A DNA stretch of 7,930 nucleotides from Anaerolineae bacterium (GTDB lineage Bacteria; Chloroflexota; Anaerolineae; Aggregatilineales; Phototrophicaceae), in contig JACMMD010001012.1 in the NCBI GenBank assembly GCA_014379235.1, forward strand, positions 1 to 7,930. Reading direction: 5' to 3'. Of this stretch, positions 1-6,515 are shown in pieces. The position numbers and the translations under genes are program-made. Within the stretch, counting starts at the first letter, position 1. Each line of letters opens with the position of its first letter. The notes below the pieces were generated by a model. That model did no database searches. It was not told where the DNA came from and saw only the letters and a list, made by a program, of their open reading frames with translations.

Positions 1-700
1 CATCTTGTCCGAATACCGTAGCCATAACCGGAATATTTTCGAACAGCAGCCGATATTTCTCCTCGCTAACACGCAGGCTGGCCTCGGTGCGGCGGCGTTC
101 AGCAATCTCAACTTCGAGTTCCCGATTACGCCGCAGCAGCGTTTCTTCGTTCATGTGAATGCGCTGAAAACTTACGCGGATCACGCGGGAGGCCGCCGAG
201 AGCAGAACGCCCGCCGCGCCTATGAGCGCAAGCTGCTGGAAGAAACGATCTGCGAGAAACAGCGGTGTCGTTCGCAGCGGCAAAACATTCAACGTCTCGC
301 CAACGGTCAGAAGGGTTATCGAGAACACACTCATCCACGAAAACACGATCACAGCACGGGCCGGAAACAGTACTGCTGAATAAATGATGACAACCGCATA
401 CACGCTGATTGAGGCATTACGAATACCGTTGATGCTGAAAGCTGCTAGAGTAACAACTAACCACAGCCCGCTTACGAATATCAGGCTGGCGAGGCGAAAC
501 CGTCCTCTATGCAGCAGATAGTAACAGCCGCCGAATATCCCGATAACGACTGGAATGAAGATAAGCTGTGATGGTGACGTAACGAAAAAGGTAAACAACA
601 GCGCGATAGACATCAACAGCAGCAGCGTGTAATGCAGAACACTCGCCGCAAATGTCTCGTATTCATCTGCTCGTTGGGGAGGTGCAAACCAGTGGCGCAT
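1..700 (-). CDS. Membrane sensor protein, probable PAS-containing histidine kinase (N-terminal part, cut by window edge)
   Basis: Reading the minus strand from ATG at 700-698 gives 233 codons without a stop to the window edge, so the C-terminal output domain is missing. The protein starts MRHWFAPPQR and has about six hydrophobic helices (roughly residues 22-41, 46-63, 69-89, 98-115, 117-135 and 155-172). A charged helix follows (RRNRELEVEIAERRRTEASL, about 190-209), then SEEKYRLLFENIPV (212-225). That last stretch is the usual linker and opening of a PAS domain in bacterial sensor kinases and diguanylate cyclases. The likely role is membrane-anchored signal perception; the output could be a histidine kinase, GGDEF or another domain and cannot be decided here. 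An in-frame TAG lies three codons upstream of the ATG, which fixes the start; no clear Shine-Dalgarno is visible. The gene is divergent from the flavoprotein gene at 856. Confidence 0.85.
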   Translation of the reverse strand, partial: MRHWFAPPQRADEYETFAASVLHYTLLLLMSIALLFTFFVTSPSQLIFIPVVIGIFGGCYYLLHRGRFRLASLIFVSGLWLVVTLAAFSINGIRNASISVYAVVIIYSAVLFPARAVIVFSWMSVFSITLLTVGETLNVLPLRTTPLFLADRFFQQLALIGAAGVLLSAASRVIRVSFQRIHMNEETLLRRNRELEVEIAERRRTEASLRVSEEKYRLLFENIPVMATVFGQD

Positions 701-732
701 TACACTCTAAAACTCGTAAGTTATTTTCGTCT

Positions 733-761
733 ATTGTACTTGATTCAGCGCATCATGACAT
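733..761 (-). promoter_or_regulatory. Probable promoter of the sensor gene
   Basis: On the minus strand, ATGTCA (761-756, four of six matches to the -35 consensus) is followed after 17 bp by TACAAT (738-733, a good -10). Transcription would start near 726 and give a leader of about 25 nt. The -35 overlaps a GACATT word on the plus strand (757-762). The same word forms the arm ends of the palindrome at 819-841, so one regulator could touch both divergent promoters; that link is inference. Confidence 0.4.
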
Positions 762-793
762 TGCACCGAACAACTAGGAAGCAGATTAGCGGA

Positions 794-821
794 CTGCAAA
801 CGTTATAAACCCTGCTACAAT
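794..821 (+). promoter_or_regulatory. Probable extended -10 promoter of the flavoprotein gene
   Basis: TGCTACAAT at 813-821 is an extended -10 (TG, one base, TACAAT). The -35 is weak (CTGCAA at 794-799, 16-bp spacer, three of six matches), as is common for extended -10 promoters. The start point would fall near 828, inside the palindrome at 819-841. Confidence 0.45.
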
Positions 822-841
822 GTCTTATGTGATACGACATT
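819..841. promoter_or_regulatory. Palindromic operator candidate over the flavoprotein promoter
   Basis: The left arm AATGTCTTAT (819-828) and right arm ATACGACATT (832-841) are inverted repeats matching at 9 of 10 positions around a 3-bp centre (GTG). The site overlaps the last bases of the -10 and the predicted transcription start, where a dimeric repressor would block initiation. It lies 15 bp before the start codon. The regulator family cannot be named from the site, and no regulator gene lies in the window. Confidence 0.5.
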
Positions 842-855
842 TGTGAGCGAGGTAG

Positions 856-1797
856 ATGAGCAAAAACGGTAACACATTCGAAGTGATGATCATCGGCGGC
901 GGGCCAGCGGGATTATCGGCGGCGCTGTATCTGGCGCGCTACAACCGAAACACCGCCCTTTTCGACAACGGACGCGGGCGTTCGACATGGCATCAGGTCA
1001 ACCACAACTATCTTGGTTTTCCCGGCGGAGTTCCAGCGCGCACACTGCGCGAACTCGGTTACGAACAGCTTGCCGAATACGATCATGTGACGGTTCTTGA
1101 AAACAAGATCGAGTCGCTGCGCTGCATCGAGCTTGGCGACGGACGGCGTGAGTTCATCGCAATGGGTCAGGCGGGTGAATGGAAGGCGCAGGCTGTGATC
1201 CTATGTACAGGTGTCGTTGACCATTATCCGCACTTCGACGGCTGGGATGAATACGTTGGACGCAGCATGTTCTGGTGTATCACCTGTGATGGCTACGGCT
1301 GTATCGATCAATGCGTGGTTGTGCGCGGCAACACCAACGAAACCGCATCTGTCGCGCTGCAACTCAGCCGCTTCACCGAGCGCATCAGCGTTTTGACCGA
1401 CAGCCACGACAACGAAATCAGCGAGACGTTTCAACAGCGCTTACGAAACGCCAACATCCCGCTAATCATGGACAAGATCGACACCGTAGAAGGCAAGAAT
1501 GGCTACTTCAAAGCGATCACCACGCAGGGCGGCCAACGCATCGAACTCGATCAATTGTTCAGCTTTCAGGGCGCGACTCCGCAAACCAAGCTGGCGCTAG
1601 ATGTTGGCATCGAAGTGAACGAATCAGGCTATATCCAGACCGATGTCGAGCAGAAAACGAATGTCGCGGGGGTGTATGCCGCCGGAGATGTGACGCGCTT
1701 GTTCTCACACCAGATCACCACCGCCGTTCACGAAGGTGGTCAGGCGGCCTCGGCGGCCAACTACTATCTCTATCCGCTTGAACTCAAAGACGAGTAG
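856..1797 (+). CDS. Thioredoxin-reductase-like FAD-dependent oxidoreductase
   Basis: This 313-residue protein has the length and layout of low-molecular-weight thioredoxin reductases. The FAD-binding motif GGGPAG is at 14-19, the redox-active CITCDG (Cys141, Cys144) sits in the central domain, and the second flavin motif AGVYAAGDVT (271-280) precedes HEGGQAASAANYYL (292-305). It probably passes electrons through FAD to its CxxC pair and then to a thioredoxin-like or other disulfide partner in the cytoplasm. The NAD(P)-binding region is atypical: where thioredoxin reductases have GGGDSA, this protein reads RGNTNETASVALQL (157-170), and no HRRxxxR-like motif follows. It may therefore use a different donor or bind NAD(P)H in another way. 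An extra Cys149 follows the active site. The start has GAGG (849-852) only 3 nt upstream; no better start is in frame. The enzyme class is secure, but not the substrate. Confidence 0.88.
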   Translation: MSKNGNTFEVMIIGGGPAGLSAALYLARYNRNTALFDNGRGRSTWHQVNHNYLGFPGGVPARTLRELGYEQLAEYDHVTVLENKIESLRCIELGDGRREFIAMGQAGEWKAQAVILCTGVVDHYPHFDGWDEYVGRSMFWCITCDGYGCIDQCVVVRGNTNETASVALQLSRFTERISVLTDSHDNEISETFQQRLRNANIPLIMDKIDTVEGKNGYFKAITTQGGQRIELDQLFSFQGATPQTKLALDVGIEVNESGYIQTDVEQKTNVAGVYAAGDVTRLFSHQITTAVHEGGQAASAANYYLYPLELKDE

Positions 1798-1829
1798 GGT
1801 GTGTTCGAAAATGAGAAAACATTTCTAGA

Positions 1830-1857
1830 TACCGGACGACACATGTGTCGCCCCTAC
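1830..1857. repeat. GTAGGGGC-type palindromic element, copy 1 (left arm decayed)
   Basis: A perfect 12-bp core palindrome, GACACATGTGTC (1838-1849), is followed by the outer arm GCCCCTAC (1850-1857). The expected left arm (GTAGGGGC) has decayed to TACCGGAC at 1830-1837, matching at three of eight positions. With neighbouring C and G the perfect palindrome spans 1837-1850. It lies 32 bp after the flavoprotein stop and has no T-run, so it is a poor intrinsic terminator. Confidence 0.6.
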
Positions 1858-1934
1858 CAACGACAGCTACTGTAGCGCCGACGCTTGCCTCGCCCATGTT
1901 CACTCAAATCTGTTAGACTATTGAGAGGTTGCAG

Positions 1935-1970
1935 TTGCACAAACAACGCCAACTAGTATAGTTATAGTTG
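1935..1970 (+). promoter_or_regulatory. Possible promoter and inverted repeat upstream of the methyltransferase gene
   Basis: TTGCAC (1935-1940, weak -35) is followed after 16 bp by TATAGT (1957-1962, good -10). TATAGT occurs again directly after it (1963-1968). The -10 lies within an inverted repeat, CAACTA (1950-1955) and TAGTTG (1965-1970), so a regulator may bind here. The leader would be about 33 nt. The rest of the 1798-2002 spacer holds only palindrome copy 1 and a small GCTAC/GTAGC hairpin (1866-1876). Confidence 0.35.
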
Positions 1971-2002
1971 AAGTAGCGCAAAACTCGACACTTTGGACGA
2001 CT

Positions 2003-2953
2003 ATGTACCCTGCCAACGACCCGGAAGTTATTCGCCAACAATATGAAACCGACGAAGCGCTGACCATTCGTCTGGATATTCATGACCGCTACAGCGAACC
2101 GCAGATCAACTTTGCCGAGTGGGCGGTTGACTGCATGGATTGGCGCGGTGATGAAAAAGTGCTTGACGTGGGCAGTGGGCCGGGGCGCTACTATCAGGTG
2201 TTAAAAACGCACCTGCCCAACGTGCGGTATTATGGCAGCGACCTGCTTGGCGGTATGCTGCGTAATCACCCCGCTACCGCCGTCGGACGTAATACGCAGG
2301 CCAACGCGCAGCAGCTTCCCTACGCTTCGAACTCGTTCGATGTGGTGATGGCCAACCACATGCTGTTCCATCTGCCGGATATTGACCGCGCCCTACGTGA
2401 AATGCGGCGCGTCCTTAAACCCGATGGCGTTCTCATCGCTGCCACCAACAGCGACCAGCACATGCCCGAACTGCAATTTCTACTGCGGCGCTGCATCACC
2501 CTGCTGACCGCCGCCGGCCCTGCACAGATCACCACGCCCGTCCCGCCGAGCCATTTGTTCTCGCTGGAATCCGGTACACAGAGATTGGCGCGGCACTTCT
2601 TCGCCGTCGTGCGCCACGATCTGCCGGGAACGTTCGTGTTCACCAGCGCTGACCCGTTGATCTCGTATCTGGAAAGCTCGCGCAATCTACGTGAGCCGCA
2701 GCTCCCGCGTGATGTCGCGTGGGAAGCGGTGATGCTGGTGCTGCGCGACCAGATCGAGCGGCTGACCAGCTACGGCGGCGAACTGCGAATCTCCAAGTTG
2801 AGCGGCGTATTGATCGCCAGCGATAAGGGCGGCTTCATTCACGATTATCTGGAAAGCTTAACGGAATATCGCAAGGCGAACCGGTGGCCCGTTAACGACG
2901 ACGATGAACCCGATCTCGGTGATACCCGCGAACTGAAAGACCTGCGAGGTTAA
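2003..2953 (+). CDS. Class I SAM-dependent methyltransferase, substrate unknown
   Basis: The 316-residue protein carries a Methyltransf_11-type Rossmann core. Motif I is VLDVGSGPG (53-61), Asp80 in YGSDLLGG is the probable SAM ribose-binding acid, and LPYASNSFDVVMANHMLFHL (105-124) spans the strand and helix around motif IV. REMRRVLKPDGVLIAAT (132-148) is the usual post-motif helix and strand. It transfers a methyl group from S-adenosylmethionine to an unidentified, probably small, acceptor. The N-terminal part (RLDIHDRYS at 23-31 before the core) looks like a lid found in many small-molecule methyltransferases. After residue 150 there is about 165 residues of substrate-binding region and an acidic tail (NDDDEPDLGD, 298-307). 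A weak GGA lies 5 nt before the start. The methyltransferase call is firm; the acceptor is open, and the neighbours give no pathway. Confidence 0.88.
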   Translation: MYPANDPEVIRQQYETDEALTIRLDIHDRYSEPQINFAEWAVDCMDWRGDEKVLDVGSGPGRYYQVLKTHLPNVRYYGSDLLGGMLRNHPATAVGRNTQANAQQLPYASNSFDVVMANHMLFHLPDIDRALREMRRVLKPDGVLIAATNSDQHMPELQFLLRRCITLLTAAGPAQITTPVPPSHLFSLESGTQRLARHFFAVVRHDLPGTFVFTSADPLISYLESSRNLREPQLPRDVAWEAVMLVLRDQIERLTSYGGELRISKLSGVLIASDKGGFIHDYLESLTEYRKANRWPVNDDDEPDLGDTRELKDLRG

Positions 2954-2963
2954 GCCGTTAGCT

Positions 2964-2980
2964 CGCTGATTACAGCGTTT
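2964..2980 (+). terminator. Weak hairpin after the methyltransferase gene
   Basis: CGCTG (2964-2968) and CAGCG (2973-2977) form a 5-bp stem with a 4-nt loop, followed directly by TTT. It sits 11 bp past the stop codon, between convergent genes. The stem and T-tract are short, so it is a weak terminator candidate at best. Confidence 0.3.
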
Positions 2981-3012
2981 AGCCATTAAAAATCTAATCG
3001 CTTTTGCCTTTT

Positions 3013-3066
3013 GCTGACAAGCTGATCGCTGACAGGCTGAAAGCTAACCGCTTAAATGCTGTCAGG
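3013..3066. repeat. Degenerate 15-bp tandem repeat between convergent methyltransferase genes
   Basis: Units begin with GCT at 3013, 3028, 3043 and 3058, giving a 15-bp period. The first two units (GCTGACAAGCTGATC and GCTGACAGGCTGAAA) match at 12 of 15 positions; later units are more diverged. Each of the first two contains GCTGA twice. The tract overlaps the stop codon of pcm (3052-3054). CTGACAG (3029-3035) and CTGTCAG (3059-3065) also form an inverted repeat. Confidence 0.5.
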
Positions 3067-3756
3067 GGTTTCGCCAGCGCTGCCCGCTTCGGGTTTAGGC
3101 GGTACGCTGAAACCATAGCGTCCGATAAGCGGCACGAAACGCACCTTCGCAATCCGTTTGACATCCCAACGGTCAAGATTACGCAGGATAAACTGCAAAT
3201 CCTGATTTTTGTCATCGCCAACAGGTACGACCATACAGCCGCTTTGAGGATGAAGTTGTGACCGCAGTGGGCCGGGCACGGCGGGAGCAGCGGCGGTGAC
3301 GATGATCGCATCGAAGGGTGCCATATCCGCCAGCCCTTGACTGCCATCCCCAACATGAATATCGACGTTGTTGTAACCAAGCCGTGACAGTGTATCCGCT
3401 GCTTGGGTCGCCAACGCGGGGTAACGTTCCAAGCTGTAAACGTAGCTGGCCAGCTTGCACAGAATAGCCGTCTGATAACCCGACCCCGTGCCAACTTCCA
3501 ACACGCGCTCGTGCCCGCTCAAGCGTAGAGCCTGCGTCATCAAACCGACGATATAGGGCTGCGAAATAGTCTGATCGTCGCCAATGGCTAAGGGTGTATC
3601 GCGGTAAGCCAATTCTCGCGCTTCAAGCGGGACGAACTCGTGGCGTGGAACGTGGCGCATCGCGTCCAACACTCGCGGATTGTTGATGCCGCGCTGCTCA
3701 AGCTGATAATGCACCATGTCTTCGCGCTGCTGTTGAAACGGGTCTGGGGTGGACAT
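3052..3756 (-). CDS. pcm: Protein-L-isoaspartate O-methyltransferase
   Basis: The enzyme methylates isoaspartyl residues in aged proteins with S-adenosylmethionine, which starts their repair to aspartate, in the cytoplasm (EC 2.1.1.77). The 234-residue protein has the family hallmarks in order. The N-terminal helix RVLDAMRHVPRHEFVP is at 28-43, the substrate-binding QTISQPYIVGLMT at 62-74, and SAM motif I VLEVGTGSGYQTAIL at 85-99. Glu110 is the motif II acid, GDGSQGL is at 136-142, and APFDAIIVTAAAP at 146-158. Near the C-terminus come MVVPVG (175-180) and RFVPLIG (206-212). It is slightly longer than usual (about 210-220) through a Pro/Gly/Ser-rich tail. AAGG, 6 nt before the ATG on the minus strand, supports the start. 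It converges on the methyltransferase gene ending at 2953 and is divergent from the DinB-like gene. Confidence 0.95.
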   Translation of the reverse strand: MSTPDPFQQQREDMVHYQLEQRGINNPRVLDAMRHVPRHEFVPLEARELAYRDTPLAIGDDQTISQPYIVGLMTQALRLSGHERVLEVGTGSGYQTAILCKLASYVYSLERYPALATQAADTLSRLGYNNVDIHVGDGSQGLADMAPFDAIIVTAAAPAVPGPLRSQLHPQSGCMVVPVGDDKNQDLQFILRNLDRWDVKRIAKVRFVPLIGRYGFSVPPKPEAGSAGETPDSI

Positions 3757-3840
3757 CTTCTACCTTGAGTCGTGATAGCCCAAGCGTAAGCGATTTCACC
3801 CTCTCGCGCAACTGTAGGAGCGGTTAGGCTCTAGCACTCT

Positions 3841-3871
3841 GTACCCGATACCCGGTACTATACCCGGTACT
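3841..3871. repeat. Perfect 12-bp tandem duplication upstream of the DinB-like gene
   Basis: ATACCCGGTACT occurs twice head to tail (3848-3859 and 3860-3871), preceded by a partial copy, GTACCCG (3841-3847). Each unit contains the small palindrome TACC-C-GGTA (3849-3857 and 3861-3869), and GGTA-CTA-TACC (3854-3864) bridges the units. The repeats end 27 bp before the start codon, so they could be a tandem operator or simply a slippage product. No convincing -35/-10 pair was found in 3757-3898. Confidence 0.6.
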
Positions 3872-3898
3872 CAAGCCTCAGAACTTAAGGAGATACGC

Positions 3899-4390
3899 AT
3901 GTCAACAGCAACAGGACGCGGCTTTCAAATCGACCAACTGCAAAAAACGTCACAAGTTCTCAACACCGTCGTGAAAGGCGCTTCGACACAAGAGGCTACC
4001 ACCTTCCGCGACGGTGGCACAGGTTGGACGGTGCTGCAAGTCCTTGGCCATTTGCGCGATTACGAAGGCGTTTTCATGGAGCGCTTCACGCTCACCAATG
4101 ACCAACCTACTCCCGAACCCGCGCTGCCCAATCCCAATCCCGACGAATGGGCCGCCGAACATCGCTACAGTGAACAAGATGTGCGCGCAACCTATGACGA
4201 TTGGGCCAAACGGCGCGAGGCGACTATCGCCTATCTGAAAGGCGTTGACGAAGCCGGTTGGCAGCGCGTTGGCATCCATCCTAAGCGCGGGCGGCTGATG
4301 CTGGAAGAGCAGTTGTCGCTGTTCGCGTGGCATGACATCAATCATCTTGAGCAAATCACGCGCATTCTGGTGGAGAAGAAAACGTCGTAG
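3899..4390 (+). CDS. DinB-like (DinB_2 superfamily) putative metal-binding protein
   Basis: The 163-residue protein fits the four-helix-bundle DinB/YfiT-like fold. GWTVLQVLGHL (42-52) contains the first conserved histidine (His51), and LFAWHDINHLEQI (141-153) near the C-terminus supplies His145 and His149. Together these make the expected three-histidine metal site. Family members include DNA-damage-induced proteins and thiol-dependent transferases (bacillithiol- or mycothiol-linked), but most are uncharacterised, so no reaction can be given. No signal peptide is seen, so it should be cytoplasmic. A strong Shine-Dalgarno, AAGGAG (3887-3892), lies 6 nt before the ATG. The exported-protein gene starts 71 bp downstream on the same strand and could be co-transcribed. 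Confidence 0.8.
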   Translation: MSTATGRGFQIDQLQKTSQVLNTVVKGASTQEATTFRDGGTGWTVLQVLGHLRDYEGVFMERFTLTNDQPTPEPALPNPNPDEWAAEHRYSEQDVRATYDDWAKRREATIAYLKGVDEAGWQRVGIHPKRGRLMLEEQLSLFAWHDINHLEQITRILVEKKTS

Positions 4391-4392
4391 GT

Positions 4393-4421
4393 TTGGCATC
4401 AGCATGATTTCGTGGCAAACT
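4393..4421 (+). promoter_or_regulatory. Possible weak promoter of the exported-protein gene
   Basis: TTGGCA (4393-4398) matches five of six -35 positions, but the -10 at a 17-bp spacing, CAAACT (4416-4421), matches only three. Read-through from the DinB-like gene, whose stop is just before, is an equally good explanation. Confidence 0.25.
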
Positions 4422-4461
4422 ACACGCCGCCGATGGTGCCGATTGATGCAGGGGGAACAAT

Positions 4462-6363
4462 ATGGGCCGCTTGATCTCGCGTTCATTGTGGGGTTTGGTC
4501 GGTGGCTTAAGCGCTTTGCTGGCGATGGTTGGCATGAGCCTCGCGCTGCTGGCCGCGCCTGTTTCACCTTCGGCGGCGCAAGACTCCGCTTTCGCCACCA
4601 ACACGCCGCGCCCATCGCTGGCTGAGTTCCCCCCTGTCACGCCGGATGCCCCGCTCGAACGTTTCGCCCTACGCCTGTGGACTGAAAACGACCTCATCAA
4701 CGTGCTGCTGCGCCAGATTCGCCAGATGCAAAGCGGCGAAACCGAAGCGCAAACTGCCATTCGCCTCACACAGCACGAACTCGAACAGCGTTATCCCGGC
4801 GCGCCGCATGATCTTCTTGCACGCGAAGCTCTCATAGCGACGATGTTAGGCGCGCCGCGCGGTAGCATCGATATGCGTGAGGTTGTGCGCCCGTTCATTG
4901 AGGCGCGTTTGAGCAGCCAACCGATCAACTTGCAAGCCGCGTCCCTATTCGACGTAAACGGCTTTCGCGTCGAAGTCACGCCGGCCAATTTTGATGGTCT
5001 CGCGCCGATGGACGCGCTGCTGTATATCCGCTATCCCGCTAATGACGAAGCGCCGCGCTATGAGGATTATGTGCTGGCGCGTGGAACAACTGCCGGACTG
5101 ACCTTTCTGAACGCTGTACCAGCACTTCCCGCCGCGCCGTTGGGCGCTGTCGAACGCATTGAGTTACAGCGCCTCGCGGACTTCAACGGCGATGGCACAG
5201 CCGAACTGGCCATATCCGCTGCCGAACGCAGCGCGCTCAACCAAACGCTGTACGTCTACGGCCTGCGTACTGATCGAGTGGCGCAAATCTCACAGCCGGA
5301 CGTGGCGCTGACCTTCACGGAAATCAGGGATTGGCCCGCTGATGACGAAGGCAATGACGAACTGGCAGTGACGACTCGGCGCATAGAATCGGCGTTCTGG
5401 GGTTGCCAGAGCGAATTGACGGTGTTCTGGCGCTGGAACACGAACTACTTTCGCCCGACGCCGGATAGCGCAGGCTTCTTGCCACAGAATACGCTGGCCT
5501 GTCGATTAGCCTCGCTGGAGCCGTTATTCGCGCAGCCGCCCGCCGATGTGACTGACCTGCTCGAATCGACGCTGATTGTGACGATGGGTGAAACCCAGAC
5601 CGCGCAGCGTGGGCGTATGGTGCTGGCAATGCTCTACCTGCTCGATGGTCGCACAATCGAGGCCAATGCGCTGGTGCAGGAACTTCGCACTGAAGCCGAC
5701 GCGAACGCATGGCTGACACGCCAGACCAGCGCGTTTCTGTCATCGGCATTGGCCGAAGGCTCAACCGCTGTTCAAGTGTGCGCCGCATTGGAAGCCGCCT
5801 CTATAACCAGCACAACAGGCGGAGCCTGTGACCTTGACGCGGTGCTGACGCGCATATTCACCGAACAACCACTCTTACGCGCTGACCCCATTGAAGACCA
5901 GCTTAACGAACTGGGCATTGAGGTTGTCGATACGCAGATCATCACCGAGATCGGGCGCTTCCCGCGTACAGCCGTTCGTCTAGGTTTGCCGGGAGCGGAA
6001 CGCTGGTGGGCATTCGCGCCGCAGGTCGGCAACGACGAGACTTACAGCGCCGAAGCCATCGCCTCGCCGGGAATTGACGAGGACAACGACACGGCAGCTT
6101 TACCGAACGCGATCATCCCGTCAGAGCGTGTGTATAACGCGCTGTTAGGCGGTAACACCGCCACGGCGCTAGACATCCTGCTCACACAGGCGCGAACCAC
6201 ACCAAACGCGCCGCTCACGCCGGAAGCGCTGTATGTGCGGGCATTGAGCTATGATCTGCTCGGTGATCGCGTCAATGCGCGCACCGCCTTTTTCAGCCTG
6301 TGGAGCAGTCAGCCGGATAATTTATGGGGGCAGCTGGCGGCGGCGCATCTCGAACGGCGCTAA
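4462..6363 (+). CDS. Large exported protein with FG-GAP-like calcium loop and TPR-like C-terminus
   Basis: I do not recognise this 633-residue protein as a named family. It begins with a signal peptide: basic MGRLISR, a hydrophobic stretch at about 9-32, then PVSPSAAQ with probable cleavage near 40/41. A Thr/Pro-rich linker follows (46-64). LADFNGDGTAELAI (238-251) is a good FG-GAP/VCBS-type calcium loop (Asp240, Asn242, Asp244, Glu248), and IRDWPADDEGNDELAV (288-303) looks like a second, irregular copy. Cysteines at 315, 347, 440 and 456 could form two disulfides, as fits an extracytoplasmic protein. The segment 555-631 (NTATALDILL, then PEALYVRALSYDLLGDRVNA) resembles one or two TPR units. 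A binding or scaffold role at the cell surface is inferred; no catalytic motif was found. GGGGGA ends 5 nt before the ATG. Confidence 0.8.
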   Translation: MGRLISRSLWGLVGGLSALLAMVGMSLALLAAPVSPSAAQDSAFATNTPRPSLAEFPPVTPDAPLERFALRLWTENDLINVLLRQIRQMQSGETEAQTAIRLTQHELEQRYPGAPHDLLAREALIATMLGAPRGSIDMREVVRPFIEARLSSQPINLQAASLFDVNGFRVEVTPANFDGLAPMDALLYIRYPANDEAPRYEDYVLARGTTAGLTFLNAVPALPAAPLGAVERIELQRLADFNGDGTAELAISAAERSALNQTLYVYGLRTDRVAQISQPDVALTFTEIRDWPADDEGNDELAVTTRRIESAFWGCQSELTVFWRWNTNYFRPTPDSAGFLPQNTLACRLASLEPLFAQPPADVTDLLESTLIVTMGETQTAQRGRMVLAMLYLLDGRTIEANALVQELRTEADANAWLTRQTSAFLSSALAEGSTAVQVCAALEAASITSTTGGACDLDAVLTRIFTEQPLLRADPIEDQLNELGIEVVDTQIITEIGRFPRTAVRLGLPGAERWWAFAPQVGNDETYSAEAIASPGIDEDNDTAALPNAIIPSERVYNALLGGNTATALDILLTQARTTPNAPLTPEALYVRALSYDLLGDRVNARTAFFSLWSSQPDNLWGQLAAAHLERR

Positions 6364-6381
6364 CTTTGAACAGGATCGCTC

Positions 6382-6410
6382 GTAGGGGCAGGTCTGAGAC
6401 CTGCCCCTAC
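6382..6410. repeat. GTAGGGGC-type palindromic element, copy 2 (intact)
   Basis: This is a perfect inverted repeat with 14-bp arms, GTAGGGGCAGGTCT (6382-6395) and AGACCTGCCCCTAC (6397-6410), around a single G. It starts 18 bp after the stop of the exported-protein gene. Transcribed, it would form a very stable hairpin, but no T-run follows, so an mRNA-end-protecting or REP-like role is likelier than intrinsic termination. Confidence 0.85.
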
Positions 6411-6431
6411 ATGGCATCCATATGTTGAGAG

Positions 6432-6459
6432 ATACAGGTGTGCAATTGAACGCCCCTAC
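6432..6459. repeat. GTAGGGGC-type palindromic element, copy 3 (left arm decayed)
   Basis: The right half, AATTGAAC (6444-6451) plus GCCCCTAC (6452-6459), is intact. The left half (6432-6445) matches the symmetric expectation at 9 of 14 positions, so this reads as a mutated 28-bp member of the same family. Its core now supplies the -35 hexamer of the following gene. Confidence 0.5.
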
Positions 6460-6475
6460 CATTAACCGTTACAAT
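6446..6475 (+). promoter_or_regulatory. Probable promoter of the FAH-family gene, built partly from a palindromic element
   Basis: TTGAAC (6446-6451, four of six matches) and TACAAT (6470-6475, five of six) are 18 bp apart. The start point would be near 6482, with a leader of about 34 nt. The -35 and half of the spacer lie inside palindrome copy 3. Confidence 0.5.
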
Positions 6476-6515
6476 AGATGAGTTAATTTCGACAGCATAC
6501 AAGGAACAGCGTCCG

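Noticed and set aside
5..379. 124-residue plus-strand reading frame, and a 70-residue minus-strand one at 126-338
   Set aside because: Both lie over the sensor gene. The continuous minus-strand frame from 700 gives membrane helices and a PAS linker, while these show no domain pattern.
1311..1781. 156-residue plus-strand frame inside the flavoprotein gene
   Set aside because: Arg/His-rich composition of a frame-shifted shadow; the overlapping frame carries all the flavoprotein motifs.
2003..3756. Functional methylation module made of the two adjacent methyltransferases
   Set aside because: The genes are convergent, separately expressed and from different families; adjacency alone does not support a joint function.
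3950..4615. 221-residue minus-strand frame across the DinB-like gene and the start of the exported-protein gene
   Set aside because: It spans two well-supported plus-strand genes with good Shine-Dalgarnos and has no recognisable domain.
6382..6410. Strong intrinsic terminator after the exported-protein gene
   Set aside because: The hairpin is perfect but no run of T follows on either strand, and the same palindrome occurs upstream of a start codon elsewhere.
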